Under the pieces are notes generated by a model that was not told where the DNA came from, searched no databases, and saw only the letters and a list, made by a program, of their open reading frames with translations. Positions 44,814-57,493 of a stretch of 64,000 bases of DNA are shown here, one piece after another. The position numbers were made by a program, and so were the translations under genes. How positions within the stretch are numbered: position 1 is the first letter of the stretch; each line of letters starts with the position of its first letter. The DNA is from Collybia mongolica (Eukaryota > Basidiomycota > Agaricomycetes > Agaricales > Clitocybaceae): the NCBI GenBank assembly GCA_013420905.1, contig JAAXNY010000001.1, positions 1,612,001 to 1,676,000 on the forward strand, read 5' to 3'.

Positions 44814-47800
44814 ATGATCATGAACACAGACTCAGACGTGGACTCCTTTGTTTCCCAGTCCGTCCATCCAAACACTCCCAATCCGTACAACATTCCATCT
44901 GGGCCGTCCACGTCCCCGTCCCCGTCGACCTCAGCAGAGCCCACTACTAATGAACCTCGAATATGTTCTGTACGTGGATGCTCTCTGCCTCTTGCACCGG
45001 GGGCAATCAATAAGATGTGCGAGGCGTGCAGAGGGCGGCACCGTGTCTACGCGAGCACAAAGCGCGCCCGAAGGAAAATGGAGAAGGCGGCGGTGCAAGG
45101 AATCAGGCGCATAGGCGAACAGCTGAATAGTGAGAATTCCGGATTTGGGGCGGCCACTTCGGTGCCGAGTGCGGCGAGCACGACAGCAGATGCAGCCGCA
45201 TTGATGTGGGGCAAGGCAGCCATCGACCCCCGGCTGTATGCCGAATCATCAGCAAGCAACGTTACTCATCTGTCCGTATACCAAAATACCACGTATCCGA
45301 AGGGTTCGAGCTCGGAATTAGCTGGTGCGCTTACTTTACCCACTTTCACTGCTGGTGCCTCGCCGAGTACCCCCTCGGTCATGCATCCATTGCAGCCCAC
45401 CGCGGAGATTAATATTGATCATCCCAGCAATAATGGCGAGGACGATAGTGTTAGCGAGAGTGGTAGTGAATTCGAAAATCAAGAAGAACGCGAAGTGTCG
45501 ACAACCCTTCAGTACGCGAGCCCTGCAGAGACCAGTGGCGTGGTTGAAGACACTGGCCAGATCGCGCCCGACACAGGCCCATCCCGATTCTGTTCGGTCA
45601 AGGGCTGCAAGCTAGTTATTCCGAGCAATTACACGTTCAAAATGTGCCCGTCTTGTCGTACCCGTTACCGAACTTACGGCAATACCAAGCGCGCAAAATG
45701 GAAAGCGGAACGTGAGGCATTTGATAGAGAGCTCGCGGGCCTGCGTACGAAGGAGGATGAACGTAGGCGTCAAGCTGGGGAGTGTGTACGTATGCTTCTC
45801 TTCCCTGATCTTACTCTCAGACTAATTTTCGTATCAGTCGCTCTCAGAATCTCCCGAAGACTTATGTGCTTGGGAACTCTCTATCATTGACGAACAAATC
45901 CCACTCTCTCCATCCGTTGCATCTGCGCTCGCGGTCGGCACCCATGGAGGACCCGCACTTGACGACGCCACAGAAAGTCTGGGTGTTGATGGGGTGCCAG
46001 ACTCGAATCAGGATGGAAATGTAATTGCGAAGCCTGAGATGTATGCAGATCAAAGTAGTGTCGGCCTCATAAGAACACGAATACGGATTCTCCCACCGTC
46101 CGCAGTGTTGCCTCAACCCATGAATATGGACGCTTCGCAATCCTCATCACCCTACACAAATTTTAAGAACCCAATGTTGATGAGTGAGTTTTGGGTTTAA
46201 CATTTATCTCAGCACCGTTGTTTAGATCTTTCTTGCAATCTGACAACATGCAACTGTCCCTCGTTTCTTTCTCCTCCCCTATCTCGTTCTATCAAATCTA
46301 ATTTTGTTCCCCAGGCGCCCTCCCTCTTCCGTCACGCATGTGTACCGTCTCACACTGTCACAAAGTCCTTCCCGGCTTCTACCGCTACAAGCGTTGCGAA
46401 CAGCACAGACTGCAGAACAGGCACCACAGCAAACTAAAACGTGTTCGCGAGAAAGACATAAAGGCTATAGGACCGAACGGGGAAGAATTGGAAAGGACGG
46501 ATGACGAAGGTGAGGAGAATGAGAAGAGTGAGAAAGAAAACAAAATAAGGACGCAATGGGAGAAGAAATCTAAAATTGAAGATGCAGATGGAGACCCAGA
46601 GTTCGATCATGATGCTAAAGACGGAAATAAACTGCGCAAGCGTAATTTCACCTGCGTGTCGGGAGGATGCCATAATCTCCTGGGACCAGGAGTGCGGTGG
46701 CGACACTGCGAAATGTGTCGTGCACGAGAGCGGGTCCTGAAAAGGGAAAGGAAGGAATTGGAGTCCGAAGAGAAGAAGGAGACGGAGGAGGGAGATAGGA
46801 ACGCACAGAAAGAAGTAGAGAGACTGAGGGAGATTGTGAAGAGGATGGCAGCTGGGGAGAAGGTTGACGAGGTGATCCTGGGTCCGGAAATGCGCCCAAG
46901 TAGAGGTGGGCAGGGGCAACGATATGACGAAGGACGTGAGGAAAGCACCGATATGCTTGTAGATCCTGATTCGGTCTCTACCACCATACAAGAGACAAAT
47001 GTTTCGAAGGAGGCGACTACTTCTACGGCGACAGCAGTAGATACACCAACGACAACATCTTCCGTTGTCCTGACCACTTCGGCAAACACCTCCAGCTCAC
47101 TTGTCCGCCCATCCACTTCCAAAGAGAGTCCGGAGACATTTCAAAGCGTGTTTCGTGCGACACCCGTGCCATTCATGTTCACGCCTATCAACAATACAAA
47201 CGGCTCATCGGACGTAGTGAAGACTTTGTCGGATTCTGCAGTATCAAGCGTTGGTGGTGCTCAAACAAATGCCAGCTCTGTGAATACGTTTGGAGGTGTC
47301 AATCCATCTAACGCATCAAGGACGAGTGGGAAACCCCTCATGTTCGCATCGACAGATACTCCTCTAACCTTCCGTGCGTATAAGCCCAAGACAGCGACCT
47401 CTGCCGTTGGACGACTTCTGGGTCAGAACCCAGAGCTTTCGGTGCAAGTGTTCAAGGATCTGTTATTGCCAGGGAAAGAAAAGGTGTGCTCAGTCCTCTA
47501 TGTTGATGATATTCAGTATTGAGTTGTGTTTGGTCACTAGCAAGTGAATACGGGTCTTGTAGGCAGTTCTTCGTATCATGTATATAAGTCCACACCACCT
47601 CCAGCTAAGGAAGCTGCAATCTTTGTACCCACAATCCCGACAACGCCGCCCTTTGTATACCAACCGACACAGAAGCAGCGGACATATGCCACAAATGGTG
47701 ACACCGGAGCCACACAAAGTACCGAAGCTCGACCCATACAAGAATCAAACTTAGGTACCAGTGACCGCCGTGCAGATGATGGCGCTAACTCTTCAAGCTC

Positions 47801-48954
47801 CTCAACTGTCGCATATGCCGCCGCTTCCGGATCGGGGCGTCCCAGCACAGTGCCCCAACCCTCTACAACCCCCGCCCCAGCTTCGGAAACGACACCCTCT
47901 TCATCAGCCACGTCACGGAAAAGAGCGAGTCGTGCAAAATCTAAACCAACCCCACCGCTTCCGCCCCCACCACCACCTTTCATGCCATCTCACTACCCGT
48001 ATGCCCCACACTCCCAATACCTGTACCCGTATTACGTGCCTGCTCCGTACAGTATGTCGCCATATGGGCCTCACGCGTCTTCTCTATCCCCAGCCACCCA
48101 TGCACCTCTGCCTTCGTCAATATCATCATCGTCGTCGGCCTATTCTCCTTATGCTGCCCTTCCGGGAGCATATCCATATCCATACCCACCATACGGATAT
48201 CCCTCCACCCACTTACCCCCACCTAACTATCCTTACCTGCCTCCGCGTTACATACCGAGCCTGTATGGCCCGCCGCCTCCGCAACCTGACCAATCCTATG
48301 TTTCACAACAATTGCAACCTGCGACTTACCTACCCCAGTATGGGTACCCAAAAGATACGAATTTTTCATACTACCATCATCCACCGGAGTCCCCGATGGC
48401 TGAGGTTTGTTTCTCTGTGTCTCTCTGACGAAACACACCTGACATGAAGGCTTTTCAGGCTTCGAGTTCGAAGAAGAAGAGAAAGAGGGAGCAAGGCGCT
48501 GGCAGAGGACGACCACCTTCTCCGGCCGTTGTTCCACCTGTTGTCGCGGAGCAACCTCCACCAGAGCGACTTCCATCAGCAGCACCTCTAGTAAATGACG
48601 ATACTACAGTCGGCCACAGCGCTCAAGACGGTGGTGGGGACACAATCCTGGGGGAAACAAATCAGCAAGCCGGGGCAGTATCAGCAGCTGCAGCGCAGAC
48701 GGTATGTAATGTATTATCTTACGATGAGTTAGAATTAATTAATTTGAGTGGTATGTGATATCTAGCGTCAATGCGGGAACAGGACGTGCAATAGGACTAT
48801 ATCTCACGACACAGGTGGTGCCATGTGCGATAAGTGCCGCACACGTTTAAAGAAACGGCAGGCGAAGGCGAAGCAAAGGTTCAGGCTCGAACCACGAAAA
48901 TCGATATTGAATATGAGAGAAGAAAAGAAGGGGGACGATGATACCAACAGTTAA
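44814..48954 (+). CDS. 1,260-aa protein with five C-X4-C / C-X2-C zinc-binding-like modules
   Basis: There are six exons (44814-45785, 45838-46183, 46315-47483, 47541-48404, 48459-48701, 48766-48954), all in phase, giving 1,261 codons including stop. A second ATG at 44820 could be used. Five modules share C-X4-C, 12-16 residues, C-X2-C (or a variant), then a basic helix. They are CSVRGCSLPLAPG...CEACRGRHRVYASTKRARRK; CSVKGCKLVIPSN...CPSCRTRYRTYGNTKRAKWK; CTVSHCHKVLPGF...CEQHRLQNRHHSKLKR; CVSGGCHNLLGPG...CEMCRARERVLKRERK; and CGNRTCNRTISHD...CDKCRTRLKKRQAK. The geometry and basic tails suggest zinc-binding, possibly nucleic-acid-binding modules; that is inference. Linkers are Ser/Thr/Pro-rich. 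Exon 4 holds a polyproline run and a Pro/Tyr-rich stretch, and a KKKRKRE basic motif near the start of exon 5 may direct nuclear import. I recognise similar hypothetical proteins only as basidiomycete orphans. Confidence 0.8.
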
Positions 48955-49284
48955 AATCTTTGCCATGCTTGAAGTCGAAACTTAGCTTATTTTGTCATTT
49001 ATTTATCCGCCTGAGTGTAACTTAATCCTATTTTAATATTAGAGCATCGTTTGAGCTTCAGTGAAGCATTTCCGGTTTTCAACGTGGTCGTTCACTACCA
49101 TTCCAACTGCTTTCACCCCTGCCCCCGTGGCTCCATCAGTAAACGCAGTCATCACGTGGAGTGGTACCTAAGACGTTCCTTGTGACGACTCTTGTCATTC
49201 CTTGATAACTGCCACTCTACTGGGCACCCGCCCACCACCCCCACCGCTCATGCGAGGTCGTTGTCAATGAGGGGGAAACCAGTG

Positions 49285-49294
49285 TATATATGAA
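49285..49294 (+). promoter_or_regulatory. TATA-like box upstream of small frame
   Basis: TATATATGAA is seen in otherwise G+C-balanced DNA, 62-71 bp before an ATG in good context (CCAAAATGG at 49352). The spacing allows a transcription start about 30 bp downstream and a short leader. No experimental support. Confidence 0.35.
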
Positions 49295-49355
49295 GGCTCC
49301 GGCTGTCCCGAGGGGCATTTCGATCAGCTATCCAAACGTACGTTCTCTGACCAAA

Positions 49356-49415
49356 ATGGCCAATCCCTTCATGTACTGGTATTCCCACCGAATTTTCTGG
49401 ATGTACCCCGAATAA
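49356..49415 (+). CDS. Possible 19-aa aromatic-rich peptide, low confidence
   Basis: ATG 49356 opens a 20-codon frame encoding MANPFMYWYSHRIFWMYPE and stopping at 49413-49415. Seven of 19 residues are aromatic (F, W, Y). The start context is strong and a TATA-like box lies upstream. It has no CaaX end, so it is not a classical basidiomycete pheromone precursor, and no recognisable RiPP leader. It may be the first coding piece of a longer spliced mRNA, an upstream frame in a noncoding RNA, or chance. Confidence 0.2.
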   Translation: MANPFMYWYSHRIFWMYPE

Positions 49416-49914
49416 CAGTCTGCTTGGCGTCAGCCACTACGAAGTATGTGTTGGCATCCTCTATCTGCTCTTACGCTCTTCACCTGTGAACAATATATAA
49501 CGAAAAAGAAAAAATATCCGGTAATATGAACGGGCGTGGATCATGATGCGCTAAATAATAACAAAGCAATCATAAAAGTATTCACGAAAGTATAGCTAAA
49601 TACCACAGTAAACGACGCTGAGGCCGTTGCCCGCCACGCCCACGTGAGAAACTCCGCAAAAACGCCATATCAAGGAGATACCATCCAGCTCCGGGGCATA
49701 AAACATACAGGCGATTGAGAATACCAGTCATCGGTAGATATGAACGATAGATGTATGGTCGTCATAATGCCGTAGTCCCGTCAGTACGTGTCCGACGTGT
49801 CATTTTGAGCGACGAGAGTGCGTGCGGCCTCACTTCGAGGCTTTACTAAGCACTGGTATGGACGAGGATGGCTAGATGAAATGGTTAGCACTAACTGAAG
49901 CTGCAAATATGGAG

Positions 49915-51922
49915 TTCAAAACCTTGTGATGCCAGAGGTGAACGACACATCTGGAGTGATCTCCTTCCCGTTGCTATCGATGGCTTTTGAAACGTTCATG
50001 GTAGAGAGAACTGATGCCACCACAATCCAAAGACTGCTGTCACCAAGATGGATACCGGGGCAGACCCTAGCAGGGATATAAGTTATATAGATGGGTTAAG
50101 ATGTTCTCTGAAGAATGTCGCACCTTCTACCATAACCAAATGTTCCAACGGGATTCGGCTCACCGTTACCTTCCGGCTTCGGAAGGAAGCGAGAAGGGTT
50201 AAATGTGAACGGGTCCTTATAAACGTTTTCATCAAGGGTTATCGCCCTATTCCGTGGTCAGTGAGGTATTCTTGTCATTGCGCCTAATAAAAGTACCTCG
50301 TATTCGCGATCATGAGGGAGCCCTTTGGAATAAACATTCCATTGTAGACATCGTCCTCCATAGAGCGGTGAGGGATACCTTCAAAACGGTAAGACAGCAT
50401 TACGTTCATATAGGAAAACCCGAACCTAACGGGACAGCAGAATTCCACCTTGAGATGTATAAGCGAAAATGTTGTTACAAAAAATGAGTGCAGTCTACCT
50501 GAGCGTTTCTTGCAATACACATTCAAGGTAGGGAAGAGAGGGTCGATCCTTGAATTCAGGGAGACGATCAGTACCGATTACTGAGTCGAGCTCCTTCTGA
50601 GCCCGGGCTTGTTGTTCCGGATTGAGAACCATCGCTAAGAAAAAGATCGATAAACTCGACCAAGTCTTCAGGAAATTAGTTATGCAAACTTGTGCAATTG
50701 GCTTGGAAGATCCGCTCACAGTATCCGCTCCAGCGCAGTACATGACACCTGCAGCGCCCTTGATGTCGTCAAACGTAAATGCATCAGGCCCCGTCTCACG
50801 ACTGAGTGCCTCCAATTGAGTAGAGAGGAAAGATGACTTCGCTGTCCCTTCGGCCTGTAGACTTCTTTTCAATTGCACAATATTTGTCTCAAAGAATGGG
50901 TACCAACCATTTGTGCTGTTACCTGCTTGAATGGATATTGATGCAGGTTATCTGTCGGACCTTTATTATCTCGGGCAAAATCAGCGTAGTGGGTTCCGGG
51001 AAACCAGGAAGGGAGATATCGAACTGGACAAGAGCAAAAGCCACTTAATTACATGTCAGACCTTGTATAGAATGAAGATAATTACGCCATGGGAAATAAT
51101 CGATGGGGGTGCTTCCGGGGGAGCCAGCATTGCTTAATGCATGTCCGGCTTCTTGAGAAATCGTGACATATGGATCATCGTCTGATGTGATCTGATGCCC
51201 AAAGGCGATTCGAATAATGATGGCCGTAGCATATCTATTCGTGACATAAGACCCTGAATCATGCCCTGAATATATAAAGAACTTGCCGCCGCAAAAAAGT
51301 GTCCAGGTTATGACCGTCTTCCAATAGACTCTGAAGGAGAACTCTCGCCTCTCGCACTTGGATAGATTGATAATCCAGACATTTATTTGGAGTGAGATAC
51401 TGTTGTAACATTCGCCGATGCTTGTGGAACCGCTTCCCGTACGGCATCAGGCTTACAGTGGATTTCCAGCCCATCCTATAATGAGATCAATCACCATAGA
51501 CAACAACCTTGGACTATGTGCGCAAACATTTCAAATAGTGCGAAATGCGGCCTGTCACTATAATTTGCGCTTCGTTTATCCATTAAATCTGTGGCGGCCT
51601 TCGCACTGTTGAGAATGATGACGGATCGCCCAAGGAAATGGAGGTGCATGACATCCCCTGAAAACCAGTCAGTACAGAAATTGTAGCTCATTCGGAAGAT
51701 ACACAAACCGTATTTTTTCCCCCATTGATAGAACAATTTCTCTTGGTTGTCTGGGGGGATCAAACGAAGATGACCAATGATAGGATCCGCTGGAGGCCCC
51801 GGTGGAAGAGGAGGATGCCTCTTGGAATTCTTTTTGTAGTAGGCATATACCAATACGCACGCGACGATGAAGAAGGGGAGAAACATTGTTGAACAGAGGG
51901 ACGGGGACGGACTCGTGTTCAT
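49915..51922 (-). CDS. Cytochrome P450 (microsomal, oxidoreductase-like)
   Basis: This is a multi-exon gene. The ATG at 51922-51920 opens MNTSPSPSLCSTMF, and the stop is at 49917-49915 after TSGITRF. The N-terminal membrane anchor (MFLPFFIVACVLVYAYY) is followed by the proline-rich hinge HPPLPPGPPADPIIGH. Core motifs are WKSTVSLMPYGKRFHKHRRM near helix C, AGADT (I helix, oxygen activation), ETLR (ExxR, K helix) and a PERF-like FNPSRF. The heme loop FGYGRRVCPGIH is split by an intron at 50067-50123, with the cysteine just downstream. All catalytic signatures are present. The arrangement resembles O-methylsterigmatocystin-oxidoreductase-like P450s common in Agaricomycetes; the substrate is unknown. 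The frame continues upstream to a GTG at 51976, but ATG followed by the anchor is preferred. Confidence 0.87.
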
Positions 51923-54220
51923 GCGTCCTTTTAAGGGTTTGATTGTCGAAATTTCACCTTCCAAATACACGATCAAGAGATAAGGGTAGGAGCAGTATGT
52001 CAGGGAAGTCGAGATAAACCCGAAGGGCGTCCACTGGGATCATTGAGGAAGTTACGGTTGATGCGTTTCTGGCGAAGAGTAGAGAAGAGAAGATGAAATT
52101 AGCGGCCCTCGGTCTATGGCCGAGAATGTTTCCCTGGAGTCTTAGAAACCGCTCTTTTCAGTGAATTAATACATGTGAGTGACAGCATAGAGTAGCAAGT
52201 AGTGAGCTACATACTGAATCAATGGCCTTGCCAAAGTGTAGTTTGTCAGTCTTGTGAAGCTGACCTTGGCTAGAATTGAGAAGACATTAGTGCTCTTCGG
52301 TATCACAAGCCGAGCCAGTCCCCTATCTACGAGTTGCGCACTCTACACAATCAATAGTGTATGTCACATATTGACTTGACACTGTCAATTCCTCTTGTGA
52401 GAAAACAAAGACCAAAATATGGTGTATGACCTTGTCGAGCTCAACTAAATTGGCCACCCGGCGGCGGTGGAGGAACTAGTATGACTGTAGCATCCTCCCC
52501 TCGACTCCGAGTATGGAAGCCGGCGGTGTCCTCGTCTAAACAAAAGTAACCGGTTATCGGCGATCGGATTATAATGTTGAGTGCTTGAGAAGTCTCTATT
52601 TATAAATCATTCGCTCTCTTCTGCCATTGAACCAGAAGAACGAAATTGATGTGATTTAGAGGTTTCTCCCCAGGCAGCGCACACTGAAGCGTTTCCGAGG
52701 ACGATAGGCAGAACTAAGGCTCCAATGGATACTGATATGTCCAGGAGGGACCGCAAATGAAACTCCGTCTTCCGAATGCTTCAGCAACTATCAAGGTTTA
52801 AAGCCCGGAAGGTTGAACCCAAAGGCGACCACGGTGGAGGTTGTGGTAGGTACATGGCACTTTCAATGCTGTGTGACGTGCCAAAGAGATGGTCTTCATG
52901 ACTAAAATCATTGTTAAACATGCTTTGAAAGGTTGGCGCAGCCCAGCCCTCAGGAGAATCGCCTTTTCGTTATTTTGTCACCGACAAAAATAAAATGCTG
53001 AAAAATAACCAACTTCACACCTGGGCCCGTTCAAAGTTCATAATTCCACCGTTCGGTCCACAAGGTATTTAGTTCACAACAGCGATGCCGACAGCACGAC
53101 TTCGCCCCTCACTGACTCGGGAAATATCTGTTCATGTCGACTAGTTGGTAGGCGTGGAGATAATTGCGGGTATCAGGGGCGCGTCCGACGGGGACGAACC
53201 CGGCTGACCAATACAAAGACGTGATTTATGGTTTCCAAGCAGTTTCTTTGTTCTTCTACCAATTGATGATGATCACTGGTCATTGCCCTTGGGCTGAAAG
53301 CTAAACTTAAACATTTTCATCGAATTGCCGACTCGGAAAGGTTGTTATCGTGGATGCACTCTTGCAGCCGTTCATTGGCGTTCGTACTTGGGGTAGCCAG
53401 GACTTCTCAAGCATTTCGAATGCTTCCGGAGATTAAACCAGTCTCTGCGGCATCACACTTCAGGGCCCAGATATACCCCACACCTCGGAAGGAAAAATTA
53501 TTACACGTTCTCCACCCCCGAAGGGAGTAGCAATCTCGGTGTACCCCGAGGCTTTAAAATATAGAATGTCAATTGTGAGTTGCTCAGAGTCTTTTAGATA
53601 TAGCAGGCTCACATGCGATTTTGAGTGTTGACTGACAGGTTCTGCCATCCACGTTCATGATTTACTAGAATTTATCCTGAAGAGCACAGGAAGAAGAAAA
53701 AAATACTTTGCGCTCCGCACATTACTTTCATCAGTGAATATGCCAGGATCAGAATTACCAGAGAAGGCGAGCCGGTCCTTGCCTTCAGAAGATGCGGTTG
53801 CCTCCAGGTTCCAAATCAACGCGAGGTCTCGCATTATGCGCGATCAGTTTTTGTTTAAGACTCGCCAATGGCTCGGGGAATGCAGTCAGGTGTCCCGCCA
53901 GAAGCACTATCGGTTTGTTTCTCCATGTTACTATGGCGGCTGTCAGAACCACGCAAGAAGCGATGCCAGTCGATTTCTTTTGAGTACCAAAGATAGTTCA
54001 CGCCACGGATTTGCGCATGGGCTTCAGATACGCAGCGATAACACTCGCATGCGGGTCGTTATATCGGAAATTTGCATTTATATTAAGCCCAACTTCCCGG
54101 GTATATACCCTGACGCTACTAACCCTCATCTACTTAAGATTGGTCTTTTTGCAATACGTGAAGTTGTAGCTTGTTGTCGCACCTCCTCTATTCAGATCAC
54201 TAAACTTGGTTAACCTACCC
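51923..54220. other. Intergenic, no gene recognised
   Basis: This 2.3-kb region lies between the divergently transcribed P450 and methyltransferase. Short frames only, without family motifs. It presumably carries both promoters. Confidence 0.5.
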
Positions 54221-55299
54221 ATGGCATCGAAACCTTCCAACGACCGGTATCTCTTCAAGAACAATGCTGCAGATAATCGTCGGTCAGTTCTCCGATACGC
54301 TGACGAATCGAAGAAGTTCCCCTGACACTATCTCCTTAGTCTTGACCGACAATTCCATATTTATCAGAAATTCTTTGACAAAGGCCCAGTGACTCTTGCT
54401 GGCGTCCTCGACGAGAACAGGGTGAATAAAGTTCTTGACGTTGCTGCAGGCAGTCTTGCATGGACCCTCGACGTGGCGCGCTCAACTGACCCGTCGACGG
54501 TTGAGCTTCACGCCTGCGACATCGCAGCCGATAACTTCCCCCCCACGTCTGTTACAGATGCTTTTTCCATCAACACCTTCATTCACGATGCTACCCAACC
54601 ATTTCCAGAAGAAATGAGGGGCCAATTTGACGTTGTCAACATGAGGCTCTTGGTATATGCTTTCTCAGAGGACCAATGGAAGAAGGCCTTGAAAAACATC
54701 TGTGATGTGTTGAGTCAGTGTGTTTTACGGATAAATATACTTCATGATTCTAACAAAACAACAGGACCCGGAGGTCACCTATTCCTTTTCGACTATGATA
54801 TTATCTGGTTCAATGGCGCAGAAACCGACCCGAAACAAACCAAACCTTGGCTAACTTCACTTAACCGTATGTTCCTCAAACAAGCGCAAGCTGCAGGTTA
54901 TGTTATCACGTAAGCCCTCACCCACCTTGCGCCCCTGTCTTTCACTAAGTGAATTTACTAAGCTTGAGCGAGCGTTTGCCTGAAATGCTTGCTGACGCCT
55001 CTTTCGCCGTCAAAGAGCAGGTCTCGTGTCGCTGCCCATTCGGCATGACGGCTAAAACGTGCCTCAGCGTAAATGGCGCGTCTTTGGCAGGAGATGAAGA
55101 CTTTACTGGAGAAATGGCCCAGATGATAACTACTAGATTGTCGACGGGGGCTTTGGCTGGAGGTTACCTCGAAGATGACGACGGAACACCTATCACGACA
55201 GAATCAGGCCGCCTGCGGTGGATCGAGAAATATAATAAAGAGATCGGAATCCACGGCGTTACGATACAAGGCAGCCAGATCACGGCTATCCGTGTTTGA
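54221..55299 (+). CDS. SAM-dependent methyltransferase (class I, 305 aa)
   Basis: There are four exons (54221-54282, 54340-54713, 54765-54909, 54963-55299), in phase, 306 codons including stop. The ATG at 54221 begins MASKPSNDRYLFKNNAADNR. The class I SAM fold shows motif I as KVLDVAAGSLAWTLDVA (DxAxGxxxW), then the acidic ELHACDI strand, a QFDVVNMRLL strand (motif IV-like) and VLRPGGHLFLFDY (motif VI-like, joined across intron 2). The third intron uses the second of two nearby AG sites; only that one keeps frame into LSERLPEMLADASFAV. It resembles LaeA/UMTA-type fungal methyltransferases often seen near secondary-metabolism genes. The methyl acceptor is unknown. Its neighbours are P450 genes and 7TM proteins. 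Confidence 0.85.
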
Positions 55300-55751
55300 T
55301 ACCAGTCTGTAGACGGAGGTTTCGTCTCTATATCCCTCAATCTGTCCATGATATCTACTGTACATAAACCTAAAATGTACCAGTGTATTACCAGCATTGT
55401 ACCATTCTTGCCTTCGAGTCCTTTCTTATAAGGGACATAGCGAGACCAGCGCTTCCATTCACTCACCTCAAGGGAAACACAGACAGACAACATAGGTTTG
55501 GCGGGGGGTAACAACCTGATGATGACTATTTGGAAGGGTCTGTGAAACAAATTTGACAGCATACAACTCTTCAGTACGATAATACAGCGTCGCCTTGGGC
55601 ATGGGTGGTTATGTAATGCACCTTAGCTTAGGATCAAAATACTTCCGCTCTTTCGTGGGTCAGAACTCGATGTCCTGACCACGACCTCCGCATTGGCGTC
55701 AGGCCGTTTTCTCCAAAACATCCATATACGGATCAGATCCTTTATGACACG
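55300..55751. other. Convergent 3' intergenic region
   Basis: The 452 bp between the stops of the methyltransferase (plus) and the first 7TM gene (minus) show no gene. Confidence 0.5.
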
Positions 55752-57112
55752 TCAGACCCATGGAAGGAGAGCTAAGATGAAACGTACACCCTGTGTCGCA
55801 AAGACCAAAACAGCGGCTACCGGGACTGTGACGCCATATAGGTCAGCATTCGAAGCCGAGAACACATATATTGGTTATGTACTTAATGATATCACAATGT
55901 TCATGTCTGGCCCATGATGGACAGTGAAGAAGAAAAGTATGCTGGCTCTATGGGCGATGGTGTCAGCCTTCTCATAGGCCGCAGCGTTGAGTGATGAAAA
56001 CATACGCGACGGCAAAAAAGCCAAAGAAAGTGAAGACTGCAACCCGAAGGATCAGAGAAAGGGAGCCTTTTTGAGACTTGAAGAGGTTCCAATTCTTGCG
56101 CAAGGCGATGCAAATTTGAGCTATCACAGGGGTGGTGGTATTGGGTATTGCAAAGTGGTGAGGATAAAACAATCATACTTTCAAGGAAAACGGTAGGGAT
56201 CATGATCGCTGCGACTAAAAAGGTTGAGACCCTTCCCCTGTAGTAAATTGAGTGAAATGATTGTTCGGGACAATAAATAGACTCACGGGACCCTATTAGC
56301 GAAGTTGCAATACATCCCGGTTCCAACTCTTCGCACAGTTGAAGGTGTGTAAATCCCAACCTGATTGTTCGTTGAGCCTTACTTTCATCTGATGTATGAG
56401 AGCGCTTACAATCAAGGTGGCCACCACAATCGTAACATATAATAGATATGGAAAAATCAATAACTTACAGACCGCGTGAGTGTATTTAACTGGATGTAAG
56501 GGTGCAAGCGTACAGAGGCCGACCATACTGGGGACAGGCTATGTCCTTTTCCAAACGAGGTGGAAGTCGTTACTGAACGTACTAGAAACCAAATCTAATA
56601 TTTTTCACAAAAATTGGCCAAAGAACATTTCAAATTCTTTGCCGCCTACCTGTATAACGAGTGCGCAGGTAGTGGCCGCAGTTCTAAAAGTAAGATATAA
56701 GCGATCGGTTTCTGCCAAAAAGGAAGGCTCACAATGGTGGGGCCGAGTATATCATAACGCCTTGTATAAGGCAAAGGGGATACCCTGGCTCTGGGCCAGT
56801 TAGACGGCCCCCAAGGAAGAGTAGCGAGTAAGAAAGAGTCGATATGATCCAAGATATGGCGAAACTAAACCAAGTGGAGTGTCTTAAAGTGGCACGAGAG
56901 AAACACACAGTCAACAGCATGATGATAGTGCCGAAAAATCCAAATAAATGAAAGGAAATGAAGACATGTATCAGCTGCAAGCTGTTATCTTCGTGGTCAT
57001 CCATCAGTTGTCCTGCGGAAACGCCATCATGAGTTGGGCAAGTGCAAAGGAGATCCTCTGACTCACTAGCAACTGGCGGAGCCAGCTCATACAAACTCTG
57101 TGATATTGACAT
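55752..57112 (-). CDS. Multi-pass (7TM-like) membrane protein, copy 1
   Basis: This is a multi-exon gene. The ATG at 57112-57110 opens MSISQSLYELAPPV, and the stop is at 55754-55752 after ILALLPWV. Hydrophobic segments appear in order: LIHVFISFHLFGFFGTIIML, STWFSFAISWIISTLSYSLL (followed by FLGGRL), QGVMIYSAPPL joined by splicing to TAATTCALVIQ, LLIFPYLLYVTIVVATLIVS, VSTFLVAAIMIPTVFLE, LILRVAVFTFFGFFAVA and VTVPVAAVLVFATQGV. Seven segments with short loops suggest a receptor-like fold. The family is, as far as I know, an uncharacterised Agaricomycete group; I do not claim it is a G-protein-coupled receptor. A luminal/extracellular loop YTPSTVRRVGTGMYC carries a cysteine conserved in the paralogue at 60202. 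One intron boundary near 56500-56560 was not resolved. Confidence 0.7.
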
Positions 57113-57493
57113 CTTGGCCTGAACTCAGTCACGGTTCAACCGTACTGAAGTAGATATAGAACTTGAAAATGAATACGAAAGGAGGAAAGCGTTGAAAGAT
57201 AAGAGTGAGGGCTAGCCTCGATGCTCGTCGCTCATGGAGATCTTGAAATAGTGGCGTAAGAGATCAGGGCTGGACCTTAGCTGAAATGCATGAGTGTATG
57301 TTGACAGTAATAGAATTCGAACCTTGTTTCACACAGAAACTGTTGATCACGCACATCTGTCAACCTACATCTGTCAATTGAATAGGACCCATGGCAGAAA
57401 TACACCCGGCTGGCCGGCTCGAAATCATGAGCCTCTCCATAACTCAGTAATAGGCCATTGCCGTTTCAACGTCAGACGCGATGATCTGCCATT
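57113..57493. other. Divergent promoter region
   Basis: This 381-bp region between 7TM copy 1 (minus) and the second P450 (plus) is likely to contain both promoters. No defined box was recognised. Confidence 0.5.

Larger units (their letters stand above)
48955..49914. other. Intergenic with a TATA-like promoter and a small frame
   Basis: Between the zinc-module gene and the P450 stop there is a TATA-like site at 49285 and a 19-codon frame at 49356. A+T-rich DNA follows near 49500-49570. Nothing else is recognisable. Confidence 0.45.

Noticed and set aside
49356..49415. Basidiomycete mating pheromone precursor
   Set aside because: The peptide lacks the C-terminal CaaX motif required for farnesylation.
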